The notes beneath the pieces were generated by a model that was given only the letters and a program-made list of their open reading frames with translations, was not told the DNA's origin and searched no databases. 64,000 nucleotides of DNA from Shewanella benthica (GTDB lineage: Bacteria; Pseudomonadota; Gammaproteobacteria; Enterobacterales; Shewanellaceae): the NCBI GenBank assembly GCA_023284085.1, contig JAKVHY010000011.1:62001-126000 (forward strand), written 5' to 3'. Both the position numbers and the translations under genes were made by a program. Positions 11,101 to 19,347 of this stretch are shown here, piece after piece. Every line of letters begins with the position of its first letter. Within the stretch, counting starts at the first letter, position 1.

Positions 11101-12054
11101 TACCTTCAGCTGCTCTATATGGATGAGGAAGCTGTAATAACTGGCTTCAAAGTCTATCTGGGAGAAGAGGTCGTCTCTGTGCCCAAGCCTTAGATGACTC
11201 TTGGTGAGGGAAACGCGTTCGGCAAATACAGGAATAGGCATAAAGACCTGAGGTAAGTCTGCCATGGCCCAAGTGTTATCTTGGTCTATGTCTAGTTGTG
11301 AATGTTTATCTGAATCGCTTGATAATGGAATGTCGACCAGCAGATCTTCAGAGGTCAAATAATTCACTCTAATACCTGTTGACTGCCATTGCGCTCTTGT
11401 TTGTAGGCGCGAGACATTGAAATGCATATCATCGACCCTGACTCTAACATTAGCCAAGTCGGCCTTAGTCAGATCGATGCCGAAAGGCAGGGTGATCTCT
11501 GCATTGATTTCATCCAGTCCCTCTTGCTCTTTTGTATCATATTTAACCGGCTTTGTAGCTTCAGTTGCTTGGCTAAGTTCGGCTGTTTCTCTGTCTATTA
11601 TGGATGTTTGTTGTTCTGAGGGTAAATCAGTATCTATTTCGACGATGACTCTCGACGCTAACAGTTCACTCACACAAAGCTGTTTGCGCAGTAGACACAA
11701 GGGGTGCCAATCTAAGGTTAAGTCATCGAGCTCTACCGCCACTCCCGGCATCTGCCAACGGACATCTGTGACCTCCAGCCTGTTATTGATAGCACCGCCG
11801 ACATAGGTGATCTGCAGATCGGGCACTAGAGTATCTGCCAACAATACAGTGAACCGACTACCAATATGGGTGCCAATCAAGAGTGCAAATGTGATCAGAA
11901 AACCCAGTGGGATATAGACTAAGGCGCGCGAAACAAGCTTGAAGCTGCGCCAAAGCGTGTATTGATAACCTGTTCTTTTCTGTGGTTTTCCACGGGCTGA
12001 TTTTTTTGGCCGTACTGGCTCATCGATGATCATGTCATTTGATTCTTGGGTCAT
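8122..12054 (-). CDS. tamB: Translocation and assembly module subunit TamB
   Basis: Very large AsmA-like inner-membrane-anchored periplasmic protein (1310 aa) that works with TamA in outer-membrane protein insertion and phospholipid transport across the envelope. One N-terminal transmembrane helix (ALVYIPLGFLITFALLIG) is followed by a long beta-rich repetitive body and the C-terminal DUF490/TamB domain, with the hallmark stretches GGAVNNIGDSATGLIEKLG and VKYGYGVFNPGYEMTVRYYL at the end. I use the ATG at 12054 rather than the longer frame: it overlaps the tamA stop by ATGA, a classic translational-coupling arrangement. Several spurious ORFs on the opposite strand lie inside it. Confidence 0.95.
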   Translation of the reverse strand: MTQESNDMIIDEPVRPKKSARGKPQKRTGYQYTLWRSFKLVSRALVYIPLGFLITFALLIGTHIGSRFTVLLADTLVPDLQITYVGGAINNRLEVTDVRWQMPGVAVELDDLTLDWHPLCLLRKQLCVSELLASRVIVEIDTDLPSEQQTSIIDRETAELSQATEATKPVKYDTKEQEGLDEINAEITLPFGIDLTKADLANVRVRVDDMHFNVSRLQTRAQWQSTGIRVNYLTSEDLLVDIPLSSDSDKHSQLDIDQDNTWAMADLPQVFMPIPVFAERVSLTKSHLRLGHRDDLFSQIDFEASYYSFLIHIEQLKVEHTYGKLELEGEISLIDDYPMDFIAVIDAGYVDEIPGLGQQHATLALSGDFNRLKIESSGKGHIDYSLTGDIALTDPKLAYQLSLTSKQIGWPLDTNTFSAQSIDLESEGDLDLQYLTFSGQVNSPYHPILAIDTQLTHSGSEVEVKHFRAKGKLGDIEISGHASYADGISWGAAINAIDFDMEQLALPLDNPLPESFISGRFNTRGKLDKNQWRVAISQSDLTGEIQGYPFHLIGDLSLDNKLHLSADSLKLSALQSILTISGKADEYWSVNALLDIPDLNLWHPDSSGSIKAKMNVSGESDHPEVRVSANALDLQFERFKLEQAQVKGFYRPLDNQEFSLAVRTGELKYNTHNLDSITLSIKGDELNQKLELQTSGEHRLDTQIYSKLNSKTETLVAEVKKLSLSSILGDWDLEAPFNVSWDNLSQTGLLGTFCWLNTDGKLCLDDQAELGANGDASITFQGDIGAILAPLLPDNLIWQAPAKLSSHLIWAKDTKPQGALSLDFEPGHVSLKNNKRNVDIGYKTLTLHASLDEKRLSTQLRFDSHDIASWDGRLDIAVTPDRTLSGYTKLHKINLNALAEFLPQLEIIQGNISSELQIAGTLDKPDISGQLRLENGELLAAANPTLFEDVKLAVSLSGQRALLDGTWKMGKGQAKLIGNIDWSTGALNGNIQVNGNDLVIIQPPLAIINVSPDLDFTFTKDSFNIKGEIEVPSGHIKIVQLPEGGVEVSKDVIFNDSLSTGEIIKNPLALTSDIKIKLADNLKIDGMGLRGKLTGVLELKQEAFKPALLYGDIRVIDGKYKFMGQTLDIKAGEVQFIGPMEVPNLNIEAVREIKDEDVLAGVRITGTPLKPIVTLFSSPTKEQAEILSYIIKGTGFHSNDNEQNSGLMLGAALTLSNQIGGGAVNNIGDSATGLIEKLGFSNVQLDANDDGRVAISGFIGEDLMVKYGYGVFNPGYEMTVRYYLLSQLYLETVSGTIEQSLDIYYNFDID

Positions 12055-13898
12055 AGCTCTGCCCCCATAGTCAAATGGATGCGCCACGGTCTAGCTACGG
12101 TATCAGTCTCTTTGAGGCCAACACCGAGATCCAGCTTGATGGGGCCTATAGGCGATATCCAATGTAATCCGCCGCCAACAGAGACTATGGGCTCTATTTG
12201 GTTGACATCGAATGCATTACCCGCGTCGATAAAGGTGCCAACACGCCAGGTTGGCGTCACGTAATACTGATACTCGAGACTCCCCACCATCAGGTAACGT
12301 CCACCGACAACTTCTCTGGCTTCATCGCCATCACTATTGGTGTAGTCGAGGTAAGGCCCCAACTCCTGATAGCTGTAGCCCCTGATGCTCTGGTCACCAC
12401 CGGCAAAATAGCGCAATGACGGCGGAATAAGTGCTAGATCTGCTTCATCGGCTAAGTTAATGCCTAGGTCTAATCGAGCCACAATTCTATGTTTATCGAA
12501 AAAGGTTTCAATCCATTTATACTTAGTCTGTATGCGTGTGAGCTGAATCGCTGAGCCTAAATTAGGGTTTGCATATTCGATGCTGTAATACTGAAAAAAT
12601 CCAGACTTGGGGTCTAACGTGTTGTCGCCACGGGTTGTCTTAGATATGCTGGTGCCAAAGAGCAAAAATTCAGGTGAGTAATCAATACCAGACTGGGTGT
12701 AGAACTCTTTCATCGCTTCAATCGAATAACGTAATATCCAGTTATTAGAGAGCCTTTGCTGACGTATCACGGCTATTAAGCCTTTACTCGCCTCGAGTTC
12801 ACCGGTATTGGTGAACTTGTTATTATCAGGATCGTAAACCTGAGTCACACCGTATTTATCCCTGAGCATACCGAAACGGATTTTTAGCTGATCATCCAGA
12901 GGATGGCTCAATGGGATAGTGTAAGTAGTCAGATATTTGGGTCTATCCGGTGACCATTCTAGACTGGTTTCTTGGGAATGCCCGTAGCTGTTTATCTGTG
13001 GCGTTCGCCAGTTTATGCTGACTCTCGGCTCGACGGCGCTGTCTGTGGTATTGCCTATATCAACACCTAAACCTAATTCTATCGAGTGACTCGGCTTGGG
13101 GCTCAACTCAACCTTGATAGGCACATCTAGCCCCATCGCTTTATCAACCTGAGGCAATACTTTGATATTAGAAAAGTAACTGGTGTCTAATAACTCCCGG
13201 TTTAATCTAGATAAACTTCCTGTGCTGTAGGGCGAATTTTTATCAAATGGAATTAAGGTGTCAAGAAATCCATCTTGTAAGCCATGGCCTGTAAAACTCA
13301 CCTCTCCCATATGGTACCTGGGTCCTGAATCATAGTGCAGGGTGATCTTGGCAGTGTTTACATCACGGTTAACTTCGATGGAAGACTGCACATAATTTCC
13401 ATCAAAATAACCTCTGGCTAATGCGAGTGTGATCAACTGAGATTTCATCAATTCGTACTTGCCGTGATTGAGAATATCTCCAGGTTTGATGCTAACCTTG
13501 TCGAGCCATTGCAGGATAAATGCGTCTTCGAGGATCTCACCGTCAAAATGTAAATCAATCCACTCGATGCGCGTGGGCTCTCCAGGGGTCACATCTAATG
13601 ATAAAACCCAAGGTGAATCAGCACTGGTTTGTACATCTTGTACTATCTCGCCATGGTAATAGCCCAGGGAATTCAATGCCGCGATCACATTATCTTCGGC
13701 ATTAAAGATAAAAGCCCGTCGCTGAACTTCTGAGCTTGGCAAAGTCCCTAAATGGGCTTCAATATTGCGGTTTAGGGAGGTATTCGTACCGGTGATCTTT
13801 AACATTAGGAAATCATTTGCCATTACAGGAAATGCGCTGAGCAGGCTGCTCAATAAAATGATGCTCAATGACCATAAGCGGAAAGAAGATAATTGCAA
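12051..13898 (-). CDS. tamA: Translocation and assembly module outer membrane protein TamA
   Basis: Omp85-family outer-membrane beta-barrel with N-terminal POTRA domains, partner of TamB. A signal peptide (LWSLSIILLSSLLSAFPVMA) is followed by roughly 250 residues of POTRA repeats and a C-terminal 16-strand barrel. The Omp85 signature is seen in FAGGDQSIRGYSYQELGP, and the barrel ends in WRIHLTMGAEL. 615 aa, in the family range. First gene of tamA-tamB; overlaps tamB by four bases. Confidence 0.95.
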   Translation of the reverse strand: MQLSSFRLWSLSIILLSSLLSAFPVMANDFLMLKITGTNTSLNRNIEAHLGTLPSSEVQRRAFIFNAEDNVIAALNSLGYYHGEIVQDVQTSADSPWVLSLDVTPGEPTRIEWIDLHFDGEILEDAFILQWLDKVSIKPGDILNHGKYELMKSQLITLALARGYFDGNYVQSSIEVNRDVNTAKITLHYDSGPRYHMGEVSFTGHGLQDGFLDTLIPFDKNSPYSTGSLSRLNRELLDTSYFSNIKVLPQVDKAMGLDVPIKVELSPKPSHSIELGLGVDIGNTTDSAVEPRVSINWRTPQINSYGHSQETSLEWSPDRPKYLTTYTIPLSHPLDDQLKIRFGMLRDKYGVTQVYDPDNNKFTNTGELEASKGLIAVIRQQRLSNNWILRYSIEAMKEFYTQSGIDYSPEFLLFGTSISKTTRGDNTLDPKSGFFQYYSIEYANPNLGSAIQLTRIQTKYKWIETFFDKHRIVARLDLGINLADEADLALIPPSLRYFAGGDQSIRGYSYQELGPYLDYTNSDGDEAREVVGGRYLMVGSLEYQYYVTPTWRVGTFIDAGNAFDVNQIEPIVSVGGGLHWISPIGPIKLDLGVGLKETDTVARPWRIHLTMGAEL

Positions 13899-14034
13899 AA
13901 AATCGGGCTCTATTCAGTGAGTAAAGAAGGCTGAGTATATTGTCACTATATAATTGATTTCTAGCAAGCTTATGATTGTAATTAGTACTAAAAATGGTTA
14001 CAAAGAGTGCAAATAAAAAATAAAGGCCCTAAAA

Positions 14035-15072
14035 GTGAAAAATAAAAATAAAATACTCGCCATCTTGCTGGCGATTTCAAGTGTTTCAAGCTTAGGTGTT
14101 ATGGCCGATGACAAACCATTTGCTATCGCCATTCATGGCGGAGCCGGGACGATTAAACCAAGCCACTTCACCCCAGAGAAAGAGCAGGCATACCGCGACA
14201 AGTTAACGCAGGCAGTCGATGCTGGTTATGCCGTGTTGGACAAGGGAGGCTCGAGTCTGGATGCGGTCACGACAGCCATTAATGTGTTGGAGAACTCGCC
14301 ATTTTTTAATGCGGGTATAGGAGCCGTCTACACTCATAATGAACAACATGAGATGGATGCTTCCATCATGGACGGTCAAACCATGAATGCCGGCGCCGTC
14401 GCTGGGGTTAAACATATCAAAAACCCGATAGATTTGGCGCGTCTGGTCATGGATAAATCTGTTCATGTGATGCTCTATGGTGAAGGGGCCGAGGAGTTTG
14501 CCCTGACGCAAGGTGTGTCACTGGTTGCCAATGAAAGCTTCGACACTCAACATAGATATGAGGCTCTGCAGCGCGCTAAGGCTAAGATCGAGCAAGCTAA
14601 ACTCGAAAACAAAGATTATTTTGCCGCGCACAGTGAGCTAGATACTGAATATAAGGTGGGTACTGTAGGGGCTGTCGCCCTCGATAAGCAAGGTAATATC
14701 AGCGCCGGCACCTCTACGGGAGGTATGACTAACAAGCGTTATGGGCGTATCGGCGACTCGCCAATCATAGGTGCTGGAACCTATGCCGAAAATGGTGTCT
14801 GCGCCGTATCGGCGACGGGCCATGGTGAATATTTTATTCGCTATCTAGTGGCGGGAGATATTTGCGCTAAAGTTAAATATCAGCATAAATCGATTATCCA
14901 GGCGGCGGATGAGGTCATCAATCAAAGGCTTATTACCGCAGGTGGTACGGGGGGAGTTATTGCGATAGACCAACGTGGCAATATCGCTACGCCATTTAAT
15001 ACCGAAGGCATGTACCGTGCGACTCGTAAGAGTGGTGAAGAGGCGCAAGTGATGATCTGGCGAGATAAGTAA
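14035..15072 (+). CDS. iaaA: Secreted isoaspartyl peptidase / L-asparaginase (Ntn hydrolase)
   Basis: Plant-type asparaginase/beta-aspartyl peptidase that hydrolyses isoaspartyl dipeptides and asparagine. It is made as a proenzyme that cleaves itself in front of a nucleophilic Thr. That Thr is T210 in YKVGTVGAVAL, preceded by a variable linker, and the GTSTGGMTNKRYGRIGDSPIIGAGTYA region supplies substrate contacts. The N-terminal signal peptide (KILAILLAISSVSSLGVMA) indicates a periplasmic enzyme. Starts with GTG at 14035 behind a modest AAAGG. The gene symbol is by family similarity to E. coli IaaA and could also be written as asparaginase. Confidence 0.88.
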   Translation: MKNKNKILAILLAISSVSSLGVMADDKPFAIAIHGGAGTIKPSHFTPEKEQAYRDKLTQAVDAGYAVLDKGGSSLDAVTTAINVLENSPFFNAGIGAVYTHNEQHEMDASIMDGQTMNAGAVAGVKHIKNPIDLARLVMDKSVHVMLYGEGAEEFALTQGVSLVANESFDTQHRYEALQRAKAKIEQAKLENKDYFAAHSELDTEYKVGTVGAVALDKQGNISAGTSTGGMTNKRYGRIGDSPIIGAGTYAENGVCAVSATGHGEYFIRYLVAGDICAKVKYQHKSIIQAADEVINQRLITAGGTGGVIAIDQRGNIATPFNTEGMYRATRKSGEEAQVMIWRDK

Positions 15073-15080
15073 TACACCTC

Positions 15081-15107
15081 AAGCCCCAATGGATTACACT
15101 GGGGCTT
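15081..15107. terminator. Hairpin after iaaA
   Basis: AAGCCCCA / TGGGGCTT stem with an 11-base loop, just past the iaaA stop and before the convergent small hydrogenase-cluster ORF. There is no strong T-run, so efficiency is uncertain. Confidence 0.6.
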
Positions 15108-15127
15108 AGTCACTTTAGCGTGTGAAA

Positions 15128-15295
15128 TTAACGGTGTTTCTTCCATAACATATAGGCAGCAACAATGAATACAGCGGCGACAATGGGGAGCAGATCTTGA
15201 AGATGATGGAATAAACCTATCCCATTGTGGCCAGAATGAGCCCAAGCCATTGATGGCATGGCGAGTAGTGCCATCATAGATAATACTGTCTTCAT
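15128..15295 (-). CDS. Small secreted/membrane protein at the end of the hyp operon
   Basis: 55-aa protein. A signal-peptide-like N-terminus (MKTVLSMMALLAMPSMAWA) is followed by a His-containing segment (HSGHNGIGLFHHL) and one transmembrane helix (LLPIVAAVFIVAAYML) ending in WKKHR. The ATG at 15295 has a GGAG six bases upstream; the longer open frame to 15358 lacks this. It lies 76 bp after hypA in the same direction and may be the last gene of the hydrogenase operon. The His-rich start is reminiscent of HupE-type nickel transport proteins, but it is far too short to be one. Function not known. Confidence 0.6.
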   Translation of the reverse strand: MKTVLSMMALLAMPSMAWAHSGHNGIGLFHHLQDLLPIVAAVFIVAAYMLWKKHR

Positions 15296-15371
15296 AGGTA
15301 ACTCCATTTTGTTTGTTGTAGGTTTAATTTCGTTTAGTTTTAATTTGTAATGACTCAATGTTTCGATAAAA

Positions 15372-15719
15372 CTATTCTGTCTCTAGTTCCAGCTGCATCA
15401 ATAACATCTCTTCACCCTCGGTAAGCCGGGTGTTGAAACTCTTGCACTCTGGACAGATAAGGTTTCTCTCTTCCAGTTGAGTCCGGGTGTCGCAATCACT
15501 GCAGTGGATCACCAGCGGCTGGATCTGCATCTCGAGTTCGGCATTCTTGCAAATGCCATCGAGTTTAAATGTTTCAAATGCCGTCTTGAGCAGTTCTGGT
15601 TCGACACCACTCATGACGCCAATCTTTATTACCACTCGAGCAATGCTGTAAGCCCTGTTTTCGAGGGCATGTTGTTCACACTGTGCAATCAGGGCGCCGA
15701 CGATAGAATACTCATGCAT
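15372..15719 (-). CDS. hypA: Hydrogenase nickel incorporation protein HypA
   Basis: Nickel metallochaperone that works with HypB in Ni insertion into [NiFe] hydrogenase. The N-terminal MHE nickel-binding motif (His2) is present, and the zinc site is formed by two CxxC pairs (CSDC and CPEC) in the C-terminal half. 115 aa, normal length. The ATG at 15719 has an AGGGG ribosome-binding site 9 nt upstream that is part of the adjoining tandem-repeat array. It is separated from hypE by 386 bp of 64-bp repeats, unlike the tightly packed rest of the operon. Confidence 0.95.
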   Translation of the reverse strand: MHEYSIVGALIAQCEQHALENRAYSIARVVIKIGVMSGVEPELLKTAFETFKLDGICKNAELEMQIQPLVIHCSDCDTRTQLEERNLICPECKSFNTRLTEGEEMLLMQLELETE

Positions 15720-16100
15720 GGCTGTTAGCCCCTATGTATTTGATTGCCAATGCCGTGACGATTGAAGTATCTATCTGATACATGGCTGGTAGCCCCTATG
15801 TATTTGATTGCCAATGCCGTGACGATAGAACTCTCTATCTGATGCATGGCTGGTAGCCCCCATGTATTTGATTGCCAATGCCGTGACGATAGAAGTATCT
15901 ATCTGATACATGACTGGTAGCCCCTATGTATTTGATTGCCAATGCCGTGACGATAGAACTCTCTATCTGATGCATGGCTGTTAGCCCCTATGTATTTGAT
16001 TGCCAATGCCGTGACGATTGAAGTATCTATCTGATACATGGCTGGTAGCCCCTACGTATTTGATTGCCAATGCCGTGACGATAGAAGTGTCTGTTTGATG
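15717..16100. repeat. Six tandem 64-bp repeats between hypE and hypA
   Basis: Six direct repeats of exactly 64 bp start at 15717, 15781, 15845, 15909, 15973 and 16037. Odd copies 1, 3 and 5 share the variant GAAGTATCTATCTGATACA, while copies 2 and 4 share GAACTCTCTATCTGATGCA, so expansion apparently went by a 128-bp dimer; copy 6 is the most diverged. Read on the operon (minus) strand, each copy carries an AGGGG or close ribosome-binding site nine bases before an ATG, followed by a sequence like the 5' end of hypA (ATG CAT ... TCTATCGTC). The last of these ATGs is the hypA start itself. Confidence 0.97.
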
Positions 16101-16105
16101 CATGA

Positions 16106-17122
16106 TTAGCAGATCCTTGGCAGTAGTTCACCGTGAGGGAGATCGAGATAGCGATGACTTCCCCAAGGCGTTTCGATAACGACTTTCCCTAGGTGCTCAT
16201 CGGTCACAGTGCCTATGATGACGGCATTCTCGCAGTGACCGTAGCGCTGCATTACCTCTAACGCTCCCGCGGCGATCTCCTGGGGGAGTGCGATGATAAA
16301 CGTCCCTTCGTTGGCTAGATCATGGGCCTCAAACCCATAGAGTTCACACAAACCTGTCACTTCATCACTGATAGGGATGGCAGATTCTTCAACCTTAATG
16401 CCGACATTCGAGGCGAGGGCCCACTCATTGAGGACTGCGGCTAACCCACCTCGTGTTGCATCGCGCATGGCATGAATGTCGATATTTGCCGCGATTAGCT
16501 GCTCGACCACCGGCCACAAATTGGCGCAATCACTGGTGAGCTCAGACTCGAGAGAAAGCGCCTCTCTGGCCATCAAGATAGCAGCGCCATGACGTCCTAT
16601 GTCTCGTGAGACTATGATGGCATCACCTTGCTGAATGTTCTTGACCGAGATCCCCTTGAGCAATACACGTCCCACACCAGAAGTATTAATGAACACACCA
16701 TCGGCGCAGCCTCTAGGCACCACCTTGGTATCTCCGCAGACGATGCGCGTGCCACTCTTGGCCAGTTCCTGGCGCATACTCGCGGCGATAGTTTTCAGTT
16801 TAGCTACCTCAAAACCCTCCTCGATGATGAAGCTGCAACTCAGGTATTGAGGCTCTGCGCCCATCATTGCCAGATCGTTAACCGTTCCTGCGATAGCCAG
16901 TTTGCCGATATCGCCGCCGGCGAAGAAGATAGGGGAGACGGTAAACGAATCTGTGGTAAATGCAGTCTCACCGGAGAGGTTGAGCAATGCCGCATCTTCT
17001 TCGCTGTTTAAGATCGGATTATGAAATTCACTGAAGAAAATATCCTGGATCAGGGCATTCATCTCTTTACCACCGCCACCATGACTAAGTTGAACGTATT
17101 TACTCTTCATGTTATTCGACAT
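16106..17122 (-). CDS. hypE: Hydrogenase expression/formation protein HypE
   Basis: PurM-like ATP-dependent dehydratase that converts the thiocarbamoyl group on its C-terminal Cys to thiocyanate, the source of the cyanide ligands of the [NiFe] centre. 338 aa with the N-terminal glycine-rich HGGGGKEMNALI motif, the RDATRGGLAAVLNEWA segment, and the essential terminal sequence PRIC with Cys as the last residue. The stop codon abuts the tandem repeat array. 2 bp after hypD. Confidence 0.97.
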   Translation of the reverse strand: MSNNMKSKYVQLSHGGGGKEMNALIQDIFFSEFHNPILNSEEDAALLNLSGETAFTTDSFTVSPIFFAGGDIGKLAIAGTVNDLAMMGAEPQYLSCSFIIEEGFEVAKLKTIAASMRQELAKSGTRIVCGDTKVVPRGCADGVFINTSGVGRVLLKGISVKNIQQGDAIIVSRDIGRHGAAILMAREALSLESELTSDCANLWPVVEQLIAANIDIHAMRDATRGGLAAVLNEWALASNVGIKVEESAIPISDEVTGLCELYGFEAHDLANEGTFIIALPQEIAAGALEVMQRYGHCENAVIIGTVTDEHLGKVVIETPWGSHRYLDLPHGELLPRIC

Positions 17123-17124
17123 GG

Positions 17125-18240
17125 TTAAACTCCGTTGTAGCGGTAGTAAGCATTACAGGCACCTTCAGAGCTGACCATACAGCTGCCCAGTGGTGATTCA
17201 GGGCTGCAACCTCGTCCGAATACTCTGCAATCTTTAGGGTTAGCCAGTCCGCGCAGGATGTCACCGCATTGACAGGCCTTATGGTCGTCGATCTCTTTGA
17301 CCGGTAACCTGTCGGCATATATGAGTTCAGCATCTCGGTGGGCATATTGAGCACTCAGTTTCAGCGCGGAGTTTGGCAGCGGGCCGAGTCCACGCCAGCG
17401 GAAATCACCTCTTATGTCGAAGAAATGCTTGTTCTTCTCCTGTGCGGTAAGGTTGCCCTCTTCGGTCACTGCTCGGCTATATTGCACATCGAGCTCGGCA
17501 ATGCCTTGGGCTTTTTGTTTAGTAATTCTTAGGATGGACTCCATGACATCGACAGGTTCGAACCCAGATACCACGACCGGTGTATGGTATTTTTCAACGA
17601 CAGGGCGGTAGACCTTAGCACCCGTTATCACGCTAACGTGAGCCGGGCCGATAAATGCGTTAACCGTCGCCCTTGGATCCGCCATGACCGCATCGATTGC
17701 CGGTGGCACTAATACATGGTTGATGTGGAACAGCAGGTTATTGATATTTCTCTTTTCTGCCTGTTCGACTAGTACCGCCGTCATAGGGGTAGATGTTTCG
17801 AAGCCGATAGCGAAGAAGATAACGGTTTTATCGGGATTATCGGTGGCGATAGTCAGGGTATCGAGTGGATCGTAAATCGGACGAATATCGCAGCCTTTCG
17901 CCCTAAACTCGGCAAGGCTGCCTTGGGAACCCGGCACCCTGATCATGTCGCCTAATGTGACGAGAATGACATTAGCTTGACTGGCAAGTGTCGTGGCATG
18001 ATCGATACGCTCTTTAGGCATAATACACACAGGGCATCCGGGCCCATGAATGAATTTGATGTTCTCAGGCAAGAGCTGATTCAAGCCATACTTCATGATG
18101 GTGTGAGTGTGACCGCCGCACACTTCCATGATATTAATCGGCTCTGAACATTTTCTCGCTTCTATGGCGATCATCTCAGCCAGTTTAGCGATGGTTTTAG
18201 GGTCTCTAAATCCTTGATAAAGTGATTTCAGTGCTAACAT
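17125..18240 (-). CDS. hypD: Hydrogenase formation protein HypD
   Basis: Fe-S scaffold protein on which the Fe(CN)2CO group is assembled together with HypC. 371 aa with the conserved motifs MEVCGGHTHTIMKYG, HGPGCPVCIMP and GFETSTPMTA, and the C-terminal cysteine cluster for the [4Fe-4S] centre (CQCGDILRG, CRVFGRGCSPESPLGSCMVSSEGAC). Four bases after hypC in a compact hypB-C-D-E block. Confidence 0.97.
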   Translation of the reverse strand: MLALKSLYQGFRDPKTIAKLAEMIAIEARKCSEPINIMEVCGGHTHTIMKYGLNQLLPENIKFIHGPGCPVCIMPKERIDHATTLASQANVILVTLGDMIRVPGSQGSLAEFRAKGCDIRPIYDPLDTLTIATDNPDKTVIFFAIGFETSTPMTAVLVEQAEKRNINNLLFHINHVLVPPAIDAVMADPRATVNAFIGPAHVSVITGAKVYRPVVEKYHTPVVVSGFEPVDVMESILRITKQKAQGIAELDVQYSRAVTEEGNLTAQEKNKHFFDIRGDFRWRGLGPLPNSALKLSAQYAHRDAELIYADRLPVKEIDDHKACQCGDILRGLANPKDCRVFGRGCSPESPLGSCMVSSEGACNAYYRYNGV

Positions 18241-18244
18241 TCAA

Positions 18245-18484
18245 TTACTCCGCCGCCGCCATTTTTTCGACTATTTCCTGGTAAAGCTCGATGCTCTGTA
18301 ACGCATCGGCTTTATCGATTTTATTCATGACGAATCCGATGTGGATCAACACATAATCACCCATTTCTAGGGGCTCAGACATCAGGTGTGCGCTGACTTT
18401 TCTCCGCAACCCCATGGTTTCAACGGTAACGCTTTGCTCCTCTTGGTGAAGCTCAACGACCTGGGAAGGAATCGATAGACACAT
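18245..18484 (-). CDS. hypC: Hydrogenase maturation chaperone HypC/HybG
   Basis: 79-aa chaperone that partners HypD and delivers the Fe(CN)2CO moiety to the large-subunit precursor. The invariant N-terminus MCLSIPSQV supplies Cys2, the functional thiol after Met removal. The GDYVLIHIGFVMNKID segment is the typical OB-fold end. Two bases after hypB. Confidence 0.96.
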   Translation of the reverse strand: MCLSIPSQVVELHQEEQSVTVETMGLRRKVSAHLMSEPLEMGDYVLIHIGFVMNKIDKADALQSIELYQEIVEKMAAAE

Positions 18485-18486
18485 GG

Positions 18487-19245
18487 TTACGCTCCTTTTA
18501 GGTGAGTGTTGAACCAGTGAGCAAGCTGAGCCATCGACTCGCCATCCTTAATAGAGACCTCAAGGACCTCAACGTTAGGATTGAGCTTGTTAACTTGTGC
18601 GCGGATCTCGGCGACACTGAAATCAAAATGGGGCAGTAGGTCGCACTTGGTGATCAAGACAAGATCGGCGCGGCGGAACATGACCGGATACTTCTCAACT
18701 TTATCATCGCCTTCAGGAACCGATACCATGACGACATTGAGGTGAGCTCCCACATCATAAGATGCCGGGCAGACGAGGTTTCCGACGTTTTCAACGAAGC
18801 AGATATCGAGATCCTTGAGTTCAACATGATGCAGGGCACCATGGACCATAAAGGCATCGAGGTGACAAGCCGAGCCGGTCTGGATCTGATAGGCGTCGAT
18901 CCCCTTGGCTTTTATCCTGTCAGCATCTCGCGACGTTTCCAAATCGCCTTCGATAACGGCATATTTAAGCTCAGTGTATTCATGGAGATTTTCAAGCAAG
19001 CTTGTTTTACCACTACCCGGGCTACTCATTAAATTAAAGGCTGTGACGCCATTAGCTGCAAAATGTTCTCTATTATGGGCGGCTTCAATATCATTTTTAT
19101 CGAGTATTTTGTGGATCACCGCTAAGGTTTTCTTATCATTCAGTTGGGGATTACTATGTAGATCGCCGTGAGTGTGATGTTCATGGTCATGGGAGTGCTC
19201 GTTATGGGTAGGACGAGTCAGTGAACAGCCGCAATCTTTACACAT
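18487..19245 (-). CDS. hypB: Hydrogenase nickel incorporation GTPase HypB
   Basis: SIMIBI-class GTPase that loads nickel with HypA. The N-terminus has the high-affinity metal motif (CKDCGC) and a short His-rich tract (HNEHSHDHEHHTHGD, ~residues 14-28) suggesting nickel storage. P-loop SSPGSGKTS at 74-82; further GTPase motifs in EGDLETSRDADR and TKCDLLPH. 252 aa. A 102-bp gap separates it from hypF, so an internal promoter is possible. Confidence 0.96.
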   Translation of the reverse strand: MCKDCGCSLTRPTHNEHSHDHEHHTHGDLHSNPQLNDKKTLAVIHKILDKNDIEAAHNREHFAANGVTAFNLMSSPGSGKTSLLENLHEYTELKYAVIEGDLETSRDADRIKAKGIDAYQIQTGSACHLDAFMVHGALHHVELKDLDICFVENVGNLVCPASYDVGAHLNVVMVSVPEGDDKVEKYPVMFRRADLVLITKCDLLPHFDFSVAEIRAQVNKLNPNVEVLEVSIKDGESMAQLAHWFNTHLKGA

Positions 19246-19347
19246 TGTTGTACTCCATTTTTAGTCCTGATGATAAATAATGTCTGAAAAAGTGAAACTT
19301 TCATTGATTCCCATCAGGTCAGTTATTGATTCTTGTTGTTTGGGTCG

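Noticed and set aside
15717..16100. Possible CRISPR array (regular 64-bp periodicity)
   Set aside because: Units are contiguous near-identical direct repeats with no variable spacers and no cas genes nearby.
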